DNA of 64,000 nucleotides from Leptospira haakeii. GTDB lineage: Bacteria > Spirochaetota > Leptospiria > Leptospirales > Leptospiraceae. The stretch's first letter is position 1. Every line of letters begins with the position of its first letter. Below, piece by piece: positions 56,643-64,000 of this stretch. A model generated the notes under the pieces. That model saw only the letters and a program-made list of their open reading frames with translations. It searched no databases and was not told the DNA's origin. The stretch lies in NCBI RefSeq assembly GCF_002812045.1, contig NZ_NPEG01000002.1, forward strand, positions 1 to 64,000, in the 5' to 3' direction. The position numbers and the translations under genes are program-made.

Positions 56643-57743
56643 TTATTTCTGTATCAATCGAACGGTCAGTTCTTGTAGGGATTTTTCCCTGTAGATCCTA
56701 AGTTTCAACCTGCCGCCTAATCCTACTATTCCGACCTGTTCCCTCAGATCATTAATATTTTTAACTTGGACTCCGTTTGCTTCCATAATGAAGTCGTATC
56801 GTTTCAAACCGGAACTTTCTGCGGAAGAACCCTGGTCCATATCGTAAACTAGAACTCCTTTCCAGTCTGCGGGAATTCCAAGAGCCTTTCTATGGTCTGG
56901 AAGCGGTACAGTCGCCATCACTCCCAGAGTGGCAGGTCGGATGATCCGTCCCTTATTCTCTTCGATGAGCTGGATTATTTTTTTGGCGTAATTCATCGGA
57001 ATAGCAAAACCGATGCCGGTGTTCCTACCAGAGTCGCTTCGGATCAAACGATTGATCCCGATTACTTCTCCGTAAATGTTTAGAAGAGGTCCGCCACTGG
57101 AACCCGGGTTGATCATGCTATCTGTTTGGATATGGGTTTGGCCTGTCTCATCCAGATCTTCTCTATATTTTGCGGAAACCACACCCACTGAAAAAGATCT
57201 TTCCAAGCCGAAAGGAGAACCAATTGCGATCGCCCAATCCCCCACTTCTATCTTATCAGAATCGCCGAAAGAAACTGGCTTGAGTCCGCTTCCTTCTTTG
57301 ATTTTTAGAAGAGCAATATCCGCTCTTTCATGGCTTCCCACAAATTTAGCGGGGAAAACACTACCGTCTGAAGCAATGACTTCTATACTTTCCGCGTCCA
57401 AGATAACGTGAAAATTTGTGACAACATATCCTTTTTCGTGGATCAGAAATCCGCTCCCAAAAGAGGAAAGTTTTTCAGTGCGATAATCGAAATATTGATA
57501 AGGACTTGTGATCGCTTCTGTTTTTTTGGTCCGGATAGAAACTACAGAATCCTTTGAAGAATTATAAACATTTCGAAAAGCATTCTGTAATTGGATACCG
57601 GCTCTCTGGTCGGAATAGCCGAGAGGTTTGCCACCTCGGAAAAAGGAGGACAAACCTCCTTCTCCCGGAAGAATAAGGACGAATAGGAATAAAACCAGAA
57701 GTCCGATATTGATCCAAACAATTTTAGGAAGACGAATATTCAT
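56643..57743 (-). CDS. HtrA/DegP-like serine protease with one PDZ domain
   Basis: A 366-residue S1C protease. A membrane anchor lies near residues 8-27. The catalytic triad is His112 (VTNFHVI), Asp142 (ADIALLK) and Ser216 (NPGSSGGPL). One PDZ domain (about 275-360) follows. It should degrade misfolded envelope proteins and can cut as a DegS-type sensor. Its start ATG shares the bases CATG (57741-57744) with the divergent aminopeptidase gene. Confidence 0.93.
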   Translation of the reverse strand: MNIRLPKIVWINIGLLVLFLFVLILPGEGGLSSFFRGGKPLGYSDQRAGIQLQNAFRNVYNSSKDSVVSIRTKKTEAITSPYQYFDYRTEKLSSFGSGFLIHEKGYVVTNFHVILDAESIEVIASDGSVFPAKFVGSHERADIALLKIKEGSGLKPVSFGDSDKIEVGDWAIAIGSPFGLERSFSVGVVSAKYREDLDETGQTHIQTDSMINPGSSGGPLLNIYGEVIGINRLIRSDSGRNTGIGFAIPMNYAKKIIQLIEENKGRIIRPATLGVMATVPLPDHRKALGIPADWKGVLVYDMDQGSSAESSGLKRYDFIMEANGVQVKNINDLREQVGIVGLGGRLKLRIYREKSLQELTVRLIQK

Positions 57744-58821
57744 GCAATCAGACTCAACCCACCTTCTACCTAACGGAAAGAATCGTCGACTCGGATTCTT
57801 TTCCGGGATACCCGTTTTGTTTTTTCTATTCTTCTCTGGCCAGGGATGTATTCCGTATCTCTACCATCTTGGAAAAGAACAGGCAAAGATCCTGCTACAA
57901 AGAAAACCGATCTCTAAAGTTTTAGCCGATCCGGAAATACCGGAAACAACCAAAACAAAATTAAAAGAAGTGGAGAAGATAAGAGAATTCGGCATCCAAG
58001 AACTTGCACTCTCACCCGAAGGCGGGTTCAAAAGTTTTGTACAATTGGACAGACCTGCAATCGGTTGGCATGTAAGCGCCTGCCATCCTCTAAAATTCGA
58101 ATCCTATACTTGGTGGTTCCCTATTGCAGGAAGAGTCCCATACAAAGGATATTTTTCTCTCGAAAAAGTGAAAGAAGAAGAACAATTTCTGAAAGAACAG
58201 GGCTTCGATACAAGGATACGGATCACTGCGGGATATTCCACTTTAGGATGGTTCGAAGACCCGTTATTCTCTTCTCAACTTTATGAAGATCCTGGAGACT
58301 TAGCTTCCATCGTTATCCATGAAATGGCACATGCCACAGTGTATTTCCCGGGAGATTCTTTATTTAATGAAAGTTATGCAAGTTTTGTAGAAGATCAAGG
58401 TTCGGAGGAATATGTCTTGAGGATAGGGGGACCAAAACTATTAGAAGAAAGAAAAAGATCGGAAGAAGAAACGAAACTTTATAAAAACTTAATTTTAGAA
58501 ACTGCAAATTTACTCAAGTCGGCTTATTCCGGAGGCGGAACAGATGATCAATTACTGAAGAAAAAAACGGAAATCATCTCAGACTTTCGCAATAAAATCC
58601 TACAAACAAAATGGACCAAGATCAATTCCAAAAAACTTGCGGAAAAAGATTGGAATAACGAAGACTTTATAGGAATGCTCCGATACAATTCAGGAACTAC
58701 ATATTTCAAGAGAAGGTTCTTGGAAGTTAGGAAAGACTTTTCTAAATTCCATGAAGAGATGAGAAAATTAAAAGAGAAAACAGCAGAAGAGAGAAAGGTA
58801 TTATTGGAGGAAAAAAATTAA
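57742..58821 (+). CDS. Zinc aminopeptidase-like lipoprotein
   Basis: A 359-residue lipoprotein. The ATG at 57742 gives a hydrophobic signal with SGQGC as lipobox; AGGAAG lies about ten bases upstream. The frame stays open to 57628 but adds a charged segment, so I set it aside. A HEMAHATVYFPGDSLFNESYASF segment near residues 193-215 holds the HExxH zinc site and the downstream Glu, as in the bacterial predicted aminopeptidase family (PF10023 type). The rest is helical. Lipobox and zinc site suggest an envelope peptidase. Confidence 0.82.
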   Translation: MQSDSTHLLPNGKNRRLGFFSGIPVLFFLFFSGQGCIPYLYHLGKEQAKILLQRKPISKVLADPEIPETTKTKLKEVEKIREFGIQELALSPEGGFKSFVQLDRPAIGWHVSACHPLKFESYTWWFPIAGRVPYKGYFSLEKVKEEEQFLKEQGFDTRIRITAGYSTLGWFEDPLFSSQLYEDPGDLASIVIHEMAHATVYFPGDSLFNESYASFVEDQGSEEYVLRIGGPKLLEERKRSEEETKLYKNLILETANLLKSAYSGGGTDDQLLKKKTEIISDFRNKILQTKWTKINSKKLAEKDWNNEDFIGMLRYNSGTTYFKRRFLEVRKDFSKFHEEMRKLKEKTAEERKVLLEEKN

Positions 58822-58911
58822 GTTATTTCAGAATTAAAAACCTTAAGGAATAGATTCATCAGTACGTTTTATACTTTTCAAATCAGATACGAATAAGATA
58901 CTTTCATTCGA

Positions 58912-59262
58912 ATGTCTGGGCTCGGAAAAATCAGAAGGTATCCATATTTTATCCTTCCCTTCTTTCTATTCCAATTCTCCATTTCCTTCTATTCTATCCC
59001 TAACGGACCGGAAACAGGATACCAAATCAAACAAAAGGTCCATAAAACCCTAGTAAAATGGACCCATAAAGCGGATATGGACGAGGATGAAATCTACTCG
59101 GGTTGGATTTCGGATTCCTCCGAATACGATCCTTCTTCCGAGACCTCCGATTTTTTAATCTCCAGATTTTTTACCAAAACCTCGAAAAAGCAACTTTCCT
59201 GCGGATCTCAATTCGTTTTATCGAATTTGCTCACAGATCTGCCGCCCCCTGTGTCGATTTAA
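58912..59262 (+). CDS. Small exported protein ahead of the efflux operon
   Basis: A 116-residue protein, not recognised. Residues 12-30 form a hydrophobic signal or anchor; the mature part is charged with a Cys near residue 97 and no metal-binding His cluster. It lies 60 bases before the CzcC-like gene, and could be an accessory or regulator of that operon. The ATG lacks a good ribosome site. Confidence 0.5.
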   Translation: MSGLGKIRRYPYFILPFFLFQFSISFYSIPNGPETGYQIKQKVHKTLVKWTHKADMDEDEIYSGWISDSSEYDPSSETSDFLISRFFTKTSKKQLSCGSQFVLSNLLTDLPPPVSI

Positions 59263-59322
59263 ATATTAGTATTTATTAAAATTCTAAATCGTTTCCTAAA
59301 ATCATATAGGGGGTATTCCAGT

Positions 59323-60651
59323 ATGTACTCTTACATATTCCGAAAAAAACGTTTTCTTATTCTATTATATTTAAGTGTATTATGCCTTTCTTTAGAGGCA
59401 GATCCTCTCGATCCGGAAGCGGAGATAACGGCATCTAATGTCAAATTTATAGGTTTAAAGGAAGCCGAAGAATTATTTTTAAAAAATAACCTTTCACTTC
59501 TCGCCTCCAAATTAGATGCGGAGTCCAGAAAAGGAGCCGTATTACAAGCGGGACTTTGGGATAACCCGTCCGTATTTTTGGATCAAAATATCTATAATCA
59601 GAATACTGGAGTTTATTTAGATACCACAAGACACGGACAAACTGCAATCCAAGTCCAACAGTTATTCCTCTTAGCAGGTAAACGAGATAAAAGAATCCGC
59701 CTCTCCAAGTGGAATCAGGAAATTGCAGAACAATTATTTTACGATACGCTTAGGTCCTTAAGATTAGAGCTCAGATCCACTTTTTACAGCTTATATTTTT
59801 CTAAAAAGGCCTTAGAGTTTTACGACGAAAATATCCCCCAAGTACGAACCACAATAGTAGGTGCGGAGAAAGTTTATAAAAGTAGAGAAATGCTTCTCTC
59901 GGAGGTTCTTCGCTTAAAAGCGATCCTATTTCGTCTGGAAACGGATCGTTCCGAACTAATAAAGGATATCCTGGATAAGGAAGCTTCTCTAAAAGTATTA
60001 CTGAACGAACCTAATCTTTATGATTTGGAAATTTCCCCCTCATATATTCCGAATACTGAATATACTCCGTTTAGTCCCAGTTTAAATCAGAACGAACTAA
60101 TCAATAACGCCATGGAATGGAGGCCCGATCTCAGAAGTATGGAACTTTCAGTTAAAGCCGAACAGACGAATCTTTCCTTACAAAAAGCAATGGCCGTACC
60201 TGATCTCGCCATAGGTGGAAGTTGGGATAGAGCCGGAAATTATATACAAAACTATTACGGATTTACAGTATCCACAACTATCCCGGTATTCGATCGGAAC
60301 CAGGGAAATATCAAAACTTCTGAAATGGCCCTGGCTTCTAAAAAGGCTGCTTACGAGGAAAAACGATTGAGTGTAAAAACGGAAGTAAAAGCGGCTATCG
60401 CTAAACTTAAGGAAAAAGAGAGAGTATTCGGCGAATACAGAAATTATTTCACTCAGGATTATAGAAATCTCGCAAACCTAATGATAGAAAATTATAGAAA
60501 AAAATACATTACGATTTTACAATTTGCTGATTTTTACGAATCATACAGCGATAGTATAGTGAAAGCGATACGATTAAATTCCGATCTAATAGAGTCCATG
60601 GAAATCCTAAACAGTAGTATCGGAAAAACGATCTTAGGAGCGGACAAATAG
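59323..60651 (+). CDS. TolC-family outer-membrane efflux protein (CzcC-like)
   Basis: A 442-residue outer-membrane channel protein. A signal peptide ends near residue 26. Two repeats of the TolC type follow, seen as long amphipathic helices (e.g., LDAESRKGAVLQAGLWDNPS and its later counterpart). It works with the two next genes to expel metal ions. GGGGG lies eight bases before the ATG, and its stop abuts the next ATG. Confidence 0.88.
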   Translation: MYSYIFRKKRFLILLYLSVLCLSLEADPLDPEAEITASNVKFIGLKEAEELFLKNNLSLLASKLDAESRKGAVLQAGLWDNPSVFLDQNIYNQNTGVYLDTTRHGQTAIQVQQLFLLAGKRDKRIRLSKWNQEIAEQLFYDTLRSLRLELRSTFYSLYFSKKALEFYDENIPQVRTTIVGAEKVYKSREMLLSEVLRLKAILFRLETDRSELIKDILDKEASLKVLLNEPNLYDLEISPSYIPNTEYTPFSPSLNQNELINNAMEWRPDLRSMELSVKAEQTNLSLQKAMAVPDLAIGGSWDRAGNYIQNYYGFTVSTTIPVFDRNQGNIKTSEMALASKKAAYEEKRLSVKTEVKAAIAKLKEKERVFGEYRNYFTQDYRNLANLMIENYRKKYITILQFADFYESYSDSIVKAIRLNSDLIESMEILNSSIGKTILGADK

Positions 60652-61671
60652 ATGTTTTCTTCTTTGTATGAACGTTATTTGAAAGGAAGACCTAAAAGAT
60701 GGGTCCTTATTCTCATTTTTATAATATTCGCTGTCTGGCTAAACTCATGGTATTCCTCTCATAAACTGAAAGAAGCTTGGAAGGAAGAAAAAGATAGAAG
60801 TCCCAAGGTTACCGAAAACGGACAACATATAGAATTTCCTTCCGATTCCCCGGCGCTTGCAAAATTCGAAACAGTAAAAGTAGGGATCGGCAATGCTTCT
60901 TTTTCCGTTCTTGCTCCGGCAAGAGTAATCGCAAGTATCAATACTTCCGTAAACTCCGGAGAAAAAATTATACTTTTTGATTCCGGAGAAACCACTCAAA
61001 TTTATGCCGAATACAAAAGAGGAAGAGCCGTGACTTCAAAGTCATTAAAAGACTTGAATCGAGTCAGGGATATGTATGCGAACCAAGCTGCGACAGGAAG
61101 AGAAGTTGCTGAAGCGGAATCGAATTTTGCGATCGCTAAATCCGAAAGTGCGGAAGCAGAATCAAAACTTAGGACCATAGGATTTAATCCCAAAGAATTG
61201 GATTCGGTCACCGGTTCCTCTCTTTGGCTGATCTGCGACGTACCTGAATCTCAGTTGAGCGAAGTCCAAAAAGGAGAAGAAGTACGGATCCAATTCTCCT
61301 CTTTTCCTGGAAAAATATTCTTAGGAGAAGCGGAAGCTGTGGGAGAAGTGGTGGATCCTATATTAAGAACCGTTAAAGTTCGGGTCACAATCAAAAATCC
61401 CAAGGATAAAATCCTACCTGGAATGTATGCAAGAGTGGATTTCGGCGATCCTAGAACATCCGTCATCGTATTACCCAATAATTCCATAGTCACAGTGGAT
61501 GAAAAAAGTTACGTTTTCATCCAGGAAGAACCGGGAGTATTCCAAAGAAGACAGGTCGTATTAGGAACATCCGGAGAAGACAGAACGATCATAAATGGGG
61601 GTCTTCAAACGGGAGATAACGTGATCGTAAACGGAGCCTTTCTTTTGAAAGGTTTAAGTTTCGGATTCTAA
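60652..61671 (+). CDS. RND periplasmic adaptor (CzcB-like, membrane fusion protein)
   Basis: A 339-residue membrane fusion protein. One anchor helix at residues 16-34; a central hairpin with Ala/Glu-rich coil (about 125-165), then beta-barrel strands (QKGEEVRIQFSSFPGKIF, GMYARVDFGD) and a C-terminal domain (VIVNGAFLLKG). No Cys/His metal site is seen at the N-terminus. The gene starts directly after the TolC-family stop and ends 1 base before the transporter ATG. Confidence 0.88.
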   Translation: MFSSLYERYLKGRPKRWVLILIFIIFAVWLNSWYSSHKLKEAWKEEKDRSPKVTENGQHIEFPSDSPALAKFETVKVGIGNASFSVLAPARVIASINTSVNSGEKIILFDSGETTQIYAEYKRGRAVTSKSLKDLNRVRDMYANQAATGREVAEAESNFAIAKSESAEAESKLRTIGFNPKELDSVTGSSLWLICDVPESQLSEVQKGEEVRIQFSSFPGKIFLGEAEAVGEVVDPILRTVKVRVTIKNPKDKILPGMYARVDFGDPRTSVIVLPNNSIVTVDEKSYVFIQEEPGVFQRRQVVLGTSGEDRTIINGGLQTGDNVIVNGAFLLKGLSFGF

Positions 61672-61672
61672 A

Positions 61673-64000
61673 ATGATCGATAAACTTATCTCTTTTTGTT
61701 TGGAAAATAGGATACCTAGTATCGCCCTTGCTATCTCCATTTTAGGACTCGGGCTTTGGTCCTGGTCCGATTTAAAAAAGGAAGCATACCCGGATGTGGG
61801 AGATACTCAGGTAAGCGTAATTGCACTTTTACCCGGAAAAGCAGCCTTAGAAGTGGAAAGAAGAATCACTCTTCCTTTGGAAAGAGGACTGAATTCCGTT
61901 CCGTATGTCCTGACTAGAAGATCCAAAACGATTTTCGGATTGAGCGTTTTACAATTCGTATTCGAGGATGGGATCACTGATTTTACCGCAAGACAACTCG
62001 TTTTAGAAAGACTGAATAATGTTGAATTGCCGGAAGAAGCTGAAGTAAGTCTTGCACCTTTAACAGGACCGGTAGGCGAAATTTTTCGTTATACTATTGA
62101 AGCGGATCCGGAATGGACTCCGATGGAACTCCGAACATTACAGGATTGGGTGATCATTCCTTCCTTGAGGCAGGTCCCCGGTGTAGCGGATATAGTGAAC
62201 TTCGGAGGTCTCGAAAAACAGATCCATATCATCACTTCTCCGAATAGATTGTATCGATATCATCTTTCCCTTTCGGACCTGATGGAAGCAGTTAAAAATA
62301 ATAACCGGAATACGGGAGGAAATATACTCATTAGAGGAGAACAAGGTTTCGTAGTACGCGGATTAGGTGCTATCCAAACTAAAGAAGATATAGAGAATAT
62401 AGTGGTCACCGCGGTCGGTGGAACTCCGATATACATCAGCAATCTTGCCTCTGTGGAAGAATACCCAAGATACCCGGATGGGATTTTCAGTTATAGCCTT
62501 AGGAATCCAATCACTGGAGAGATCAAGGCCAGAAATTCCGGAATCCAAGGTTTGATCGCAATGAGGAGAGGAGAAAACCCTTCTGAAGTGATAGAAAGGG
62601 TCAGAGCTAGGATCGAATTTATCAATAAACATCTACTTCCTAAAGAAGTGAAAATAGTAGCTACTTATGACAGAACCGAGCTAGTAGATTATACGATCCG
62701 AACCGTATATCATACATTATTCGAAGGAGTTAGTATAGTAACTCTAGTTCTAATTTTTTTCCTGGGAAGTTTAAGATCAGCACTCGTGGTTGCCTGCACG
62801 ATTCCGATTTCGTTATTATTCGGATTTACAATGATGAAACTAACAGGGATCCCAGCTAACCTACTCTCTTTGGGAGCGATCGACTTTGGCATCATAGTAG
62901 ATGGGGCAGTTGTAATGGTGGAAAATATTTTCAGGAAATATTCGGACCATAGAAAAACACATCGAGCAGGAACTGGGTTCGCGGAAATTTTAGATCTCAC
63001 CAAAACATCCGCCACAGAAGTGGGAAAAGAGATCTTTTTTTCCATCACGATCATTATATTCGCATATCTTCCTATATTCACATTCCAAAGGATAGAAGGG
63101 AAATTATTCTCTCCAATGGCATTCACACTTTCCTATGCCATATTAGGAAGTCTTCTCCTAACACTTACCGTAATTCCAGTATTAATGGCATTACTTTATA
63201 GGTCAAAAATGGGATCCTATTCGGATACACCCCTAGAATGGAAAAATCCGGTTTTGGAAAGTCTATTAAAACTTTATGATACGGTTATAAATATCGCCTT
63301 AAAATCCCCTGGAAAAACGGTAGGTTACTCTTTAGGGATCGTATTATTCACTTTCACAATCGGTTTTGCCAGATTAGGGACGGAGTTCCTTCCCGAATTG
63401 GACGAAGGCGCAATCAATGTAAGATGTTTTTTCCCGGTTGGAATGCATATACGGGGAGCCGAAAAATATATTCCTTCCATTAAAGAATCATTATTAAAAC
63501 ACGAGCAGATTTCGGTAGTTTTAACACAACTCGGAAGAAACGACGAGGGAACAGATCCTTATGGGCCGAATCGTCTGGAAATCCTGGTAGGTCTGAAGGA
63601 TTACGAACTTTGGAAGGAAAAAATCCCGAAGGCGGAACTTTTAAAAAGGATCAAAAAGGATCTGCAGGATATACTTCCTGGAGTACAACTTCTTTTTTCC
63701 CAACCGATTTTGGATAATGTCACTGAATCTGTAACCGGAAGCGTTTCGGATCTTGCAATTTTTTTAAATGGAGAAGATCTAAAGGAGCTCAGGAAAACCG
63801 CAGGCGAAATCCTTGAAATCATTCGAGAAATACATGGAGCCACGGAGTCCGGGATAGAACAAGAAAGGGATCAGGCTCAACTCTCGATAGAAGTGAATCG
63901 GAAAAATTCGGCAAGATACGGAATCAATGCCTCGGATATTCTAGATACTGTAGAAGCAGCAATCGGAGGAAAAGAAGTAGGAGAACTTTACGACGGTTCC
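61673..64000 (+). CDS. Heavy-metal efflux RND transporter, CzcA/CusA family (partial)
   Basis: The first 776 codons of a large inner-membrane RND pump; the gene continues beyond the window. Translation from the ATG at 61673 runs without a stop. The first helix (about residues 11-28), the periplasmic porter region, and membrane helices from about 345 on are seen. The divalent-metal motif DFGIIVDGAVVMVEN (about residues 404-418) keeps the acidic residues that class HME pumps for Co, Zn, Cd or Ni use. With the two preceding genes it makes a tripartite metal export system. Confidence 0.92.
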   Translation, partial: MIDKLISFCLENRIPSIALAISILGLGLWSWSDLKKEAYPDVGDTQVSVIALLPGKAALEVERRITLPLERGLNSVPYVLTRRSKTIFGLSVLQFVFEDGITDFTARQLVLERLNNVELPEEAEVSLAPLTGPVGEIFRYTIEADPEWTPMELRTLQDWVIIPSLRQVPGVADIVNFGGLEKQIHIITSPNRLYRYHLSLSDLMEAVKNNNRNTGGNILIRGEQGFVVRGLGAIQTKEDIENIVVTAVGGTPIYISNLASVEEYPRYPDGIFSYSLRNPITGEIKARNSGIQGLIAMRRGENPSEVIERVRARIEFINKHLLPKEVKIVATYDRTELVDYTIRTVYHTLFEGVSIVTLVLIFFLGSLRSALVVACTIPISLLFGFTMMKLTGIPANLLSLGAIDFGIIVDGAVVMVENIFRKYSDHRKTHRAGTGFAEILDLTKTSATEVGKEIFFSITIIIFAYLPIFTFQRIEGKLFSPMAFTLSYAILGSLLLTLTVIPVLMALLYRSKMGSYSDTPLEWKNPVLESLLKLYDTVINIALKSPGKTVGYSLGIVLFTFTIGFARLGTEFLPELDEGAINVRCFFPVGMHIRGAEKYIPSIKESLLKHEQISVVLTQLGRNDEGTDPYGPNRLEILVGLKDYELWKEKIPKAELLKRIKKDLQDILPGVQLLFSQPILDNVTESVTGSVSDLAIFLNGEDLKELRKTAGEILEIIREIHGATESGIEQERDQAQLSIEVNRKNSARYGINASDILDTVEAAIGGKEVGELYDGS

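Noticed and set aside
57628..57741. Upstream extension of the aminopeptidase frame
   Set aside because: The extension overlaps the HtrA gene in antisense and would put a charged stretch before the lipoprotein signal.

Overview
The window looks like a chromosomal segment of a Leptospira species. Features that point there are lipoproteins with short spirochaete-type lipoboxes, several membrane-anchored SpoIIE/PP2C phosphatases, a DUF3332 protein, many PAS and Cache sensors, moderately low GC content, and the general style of the gene set. This is an inference from family content and I cannot name the species. There are no tRNAs, rRNAs, insertion sequences, phage genes or CRISPR arrays that I can support. 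The one structured RNA gene is rnpB (11388-11779, minus).

Layout. (1) 1-6.9 kb: AraC regulator plus fatty-acid hydroxylase/sterol desaturase, a patatin phospholipase, a divergent sigma-like protein, an intradiol-dioxygenase-like lipoprotein, a small Cys-repeat secreted protein, a thioredoxin-fold protein and TerC. (2) 6.8-11.8 kb, minus strand: N-terminal-nucleophile dipeptidase, SpoIIE phosphatase, hotdog thioesterase, two tandem paralogous membrane proteins and rnpB. (3) 11.9-15.8 kb, plus strand: PlsC-like acyltransferase, a TPR protein behind a consensus sigma-54 promoter, ribosome hibernation factor HPF coupled to a TPR-like gene, and nitronate monooxygenase. (4) 15.8-24 kb: ECF sigma factor with a candidate anti-sigma factor, PilZ, MBOAT, DUF3332, DUF192, enoyl-CoA hydratase, a second SpoIIE phosphatase and a metallopeptidase-like lipoprotein.

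(5) 24-40.8 kb is a dense signalling block. It has two chemoreceptors whose signalling halves are almost identical, an outer-membrane barrel, a 1470-residue multi-PAS histidine kinase, a Cache histidine kinase, a receiver protein and a receiver-EAL c-di-GMP phosphodiesterase. Divergent from the last is a three-part fusion of 2Fe-2S ferredoxin, class III cyclase and class I haem peroxidase. The two kinases share an insertion that doubles the usual distance between the H box and N box. The fusion protein and the shared kinase insertion are the most unusual items in the window.

(6) 40.8-45.2 kb: hisC, a small basic protein, OsmC, and an ArsR-SRPBCC-DoxX-YdeI-DUF1801 operon with two operator-like repeats. 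(7) 45.4-57.7 kb, minus strand: a long housekeeping run of rarA, a small Cys protein, a VTT/DedA-like protein, mutL, a 7TM histidine kinase, a ClC channel, purM, a FecR lipoprotein, murI, an aminotransferase and an HtrA protease. (8) 57.7-64 kb, plus strand: an aminopeptidase lipoprotein, then a heavy-metal efflux operon (small secreted protein, CzcC-like, CzcB-like, CzcA-like). The CzcA gene runs off the window.

Many genes abut or overlap, so most transcription units are inferred from spacing. Starts were moved from the longest frame where a ribosome binding site, a signal peptide or a catalytic N-terminus justified it.
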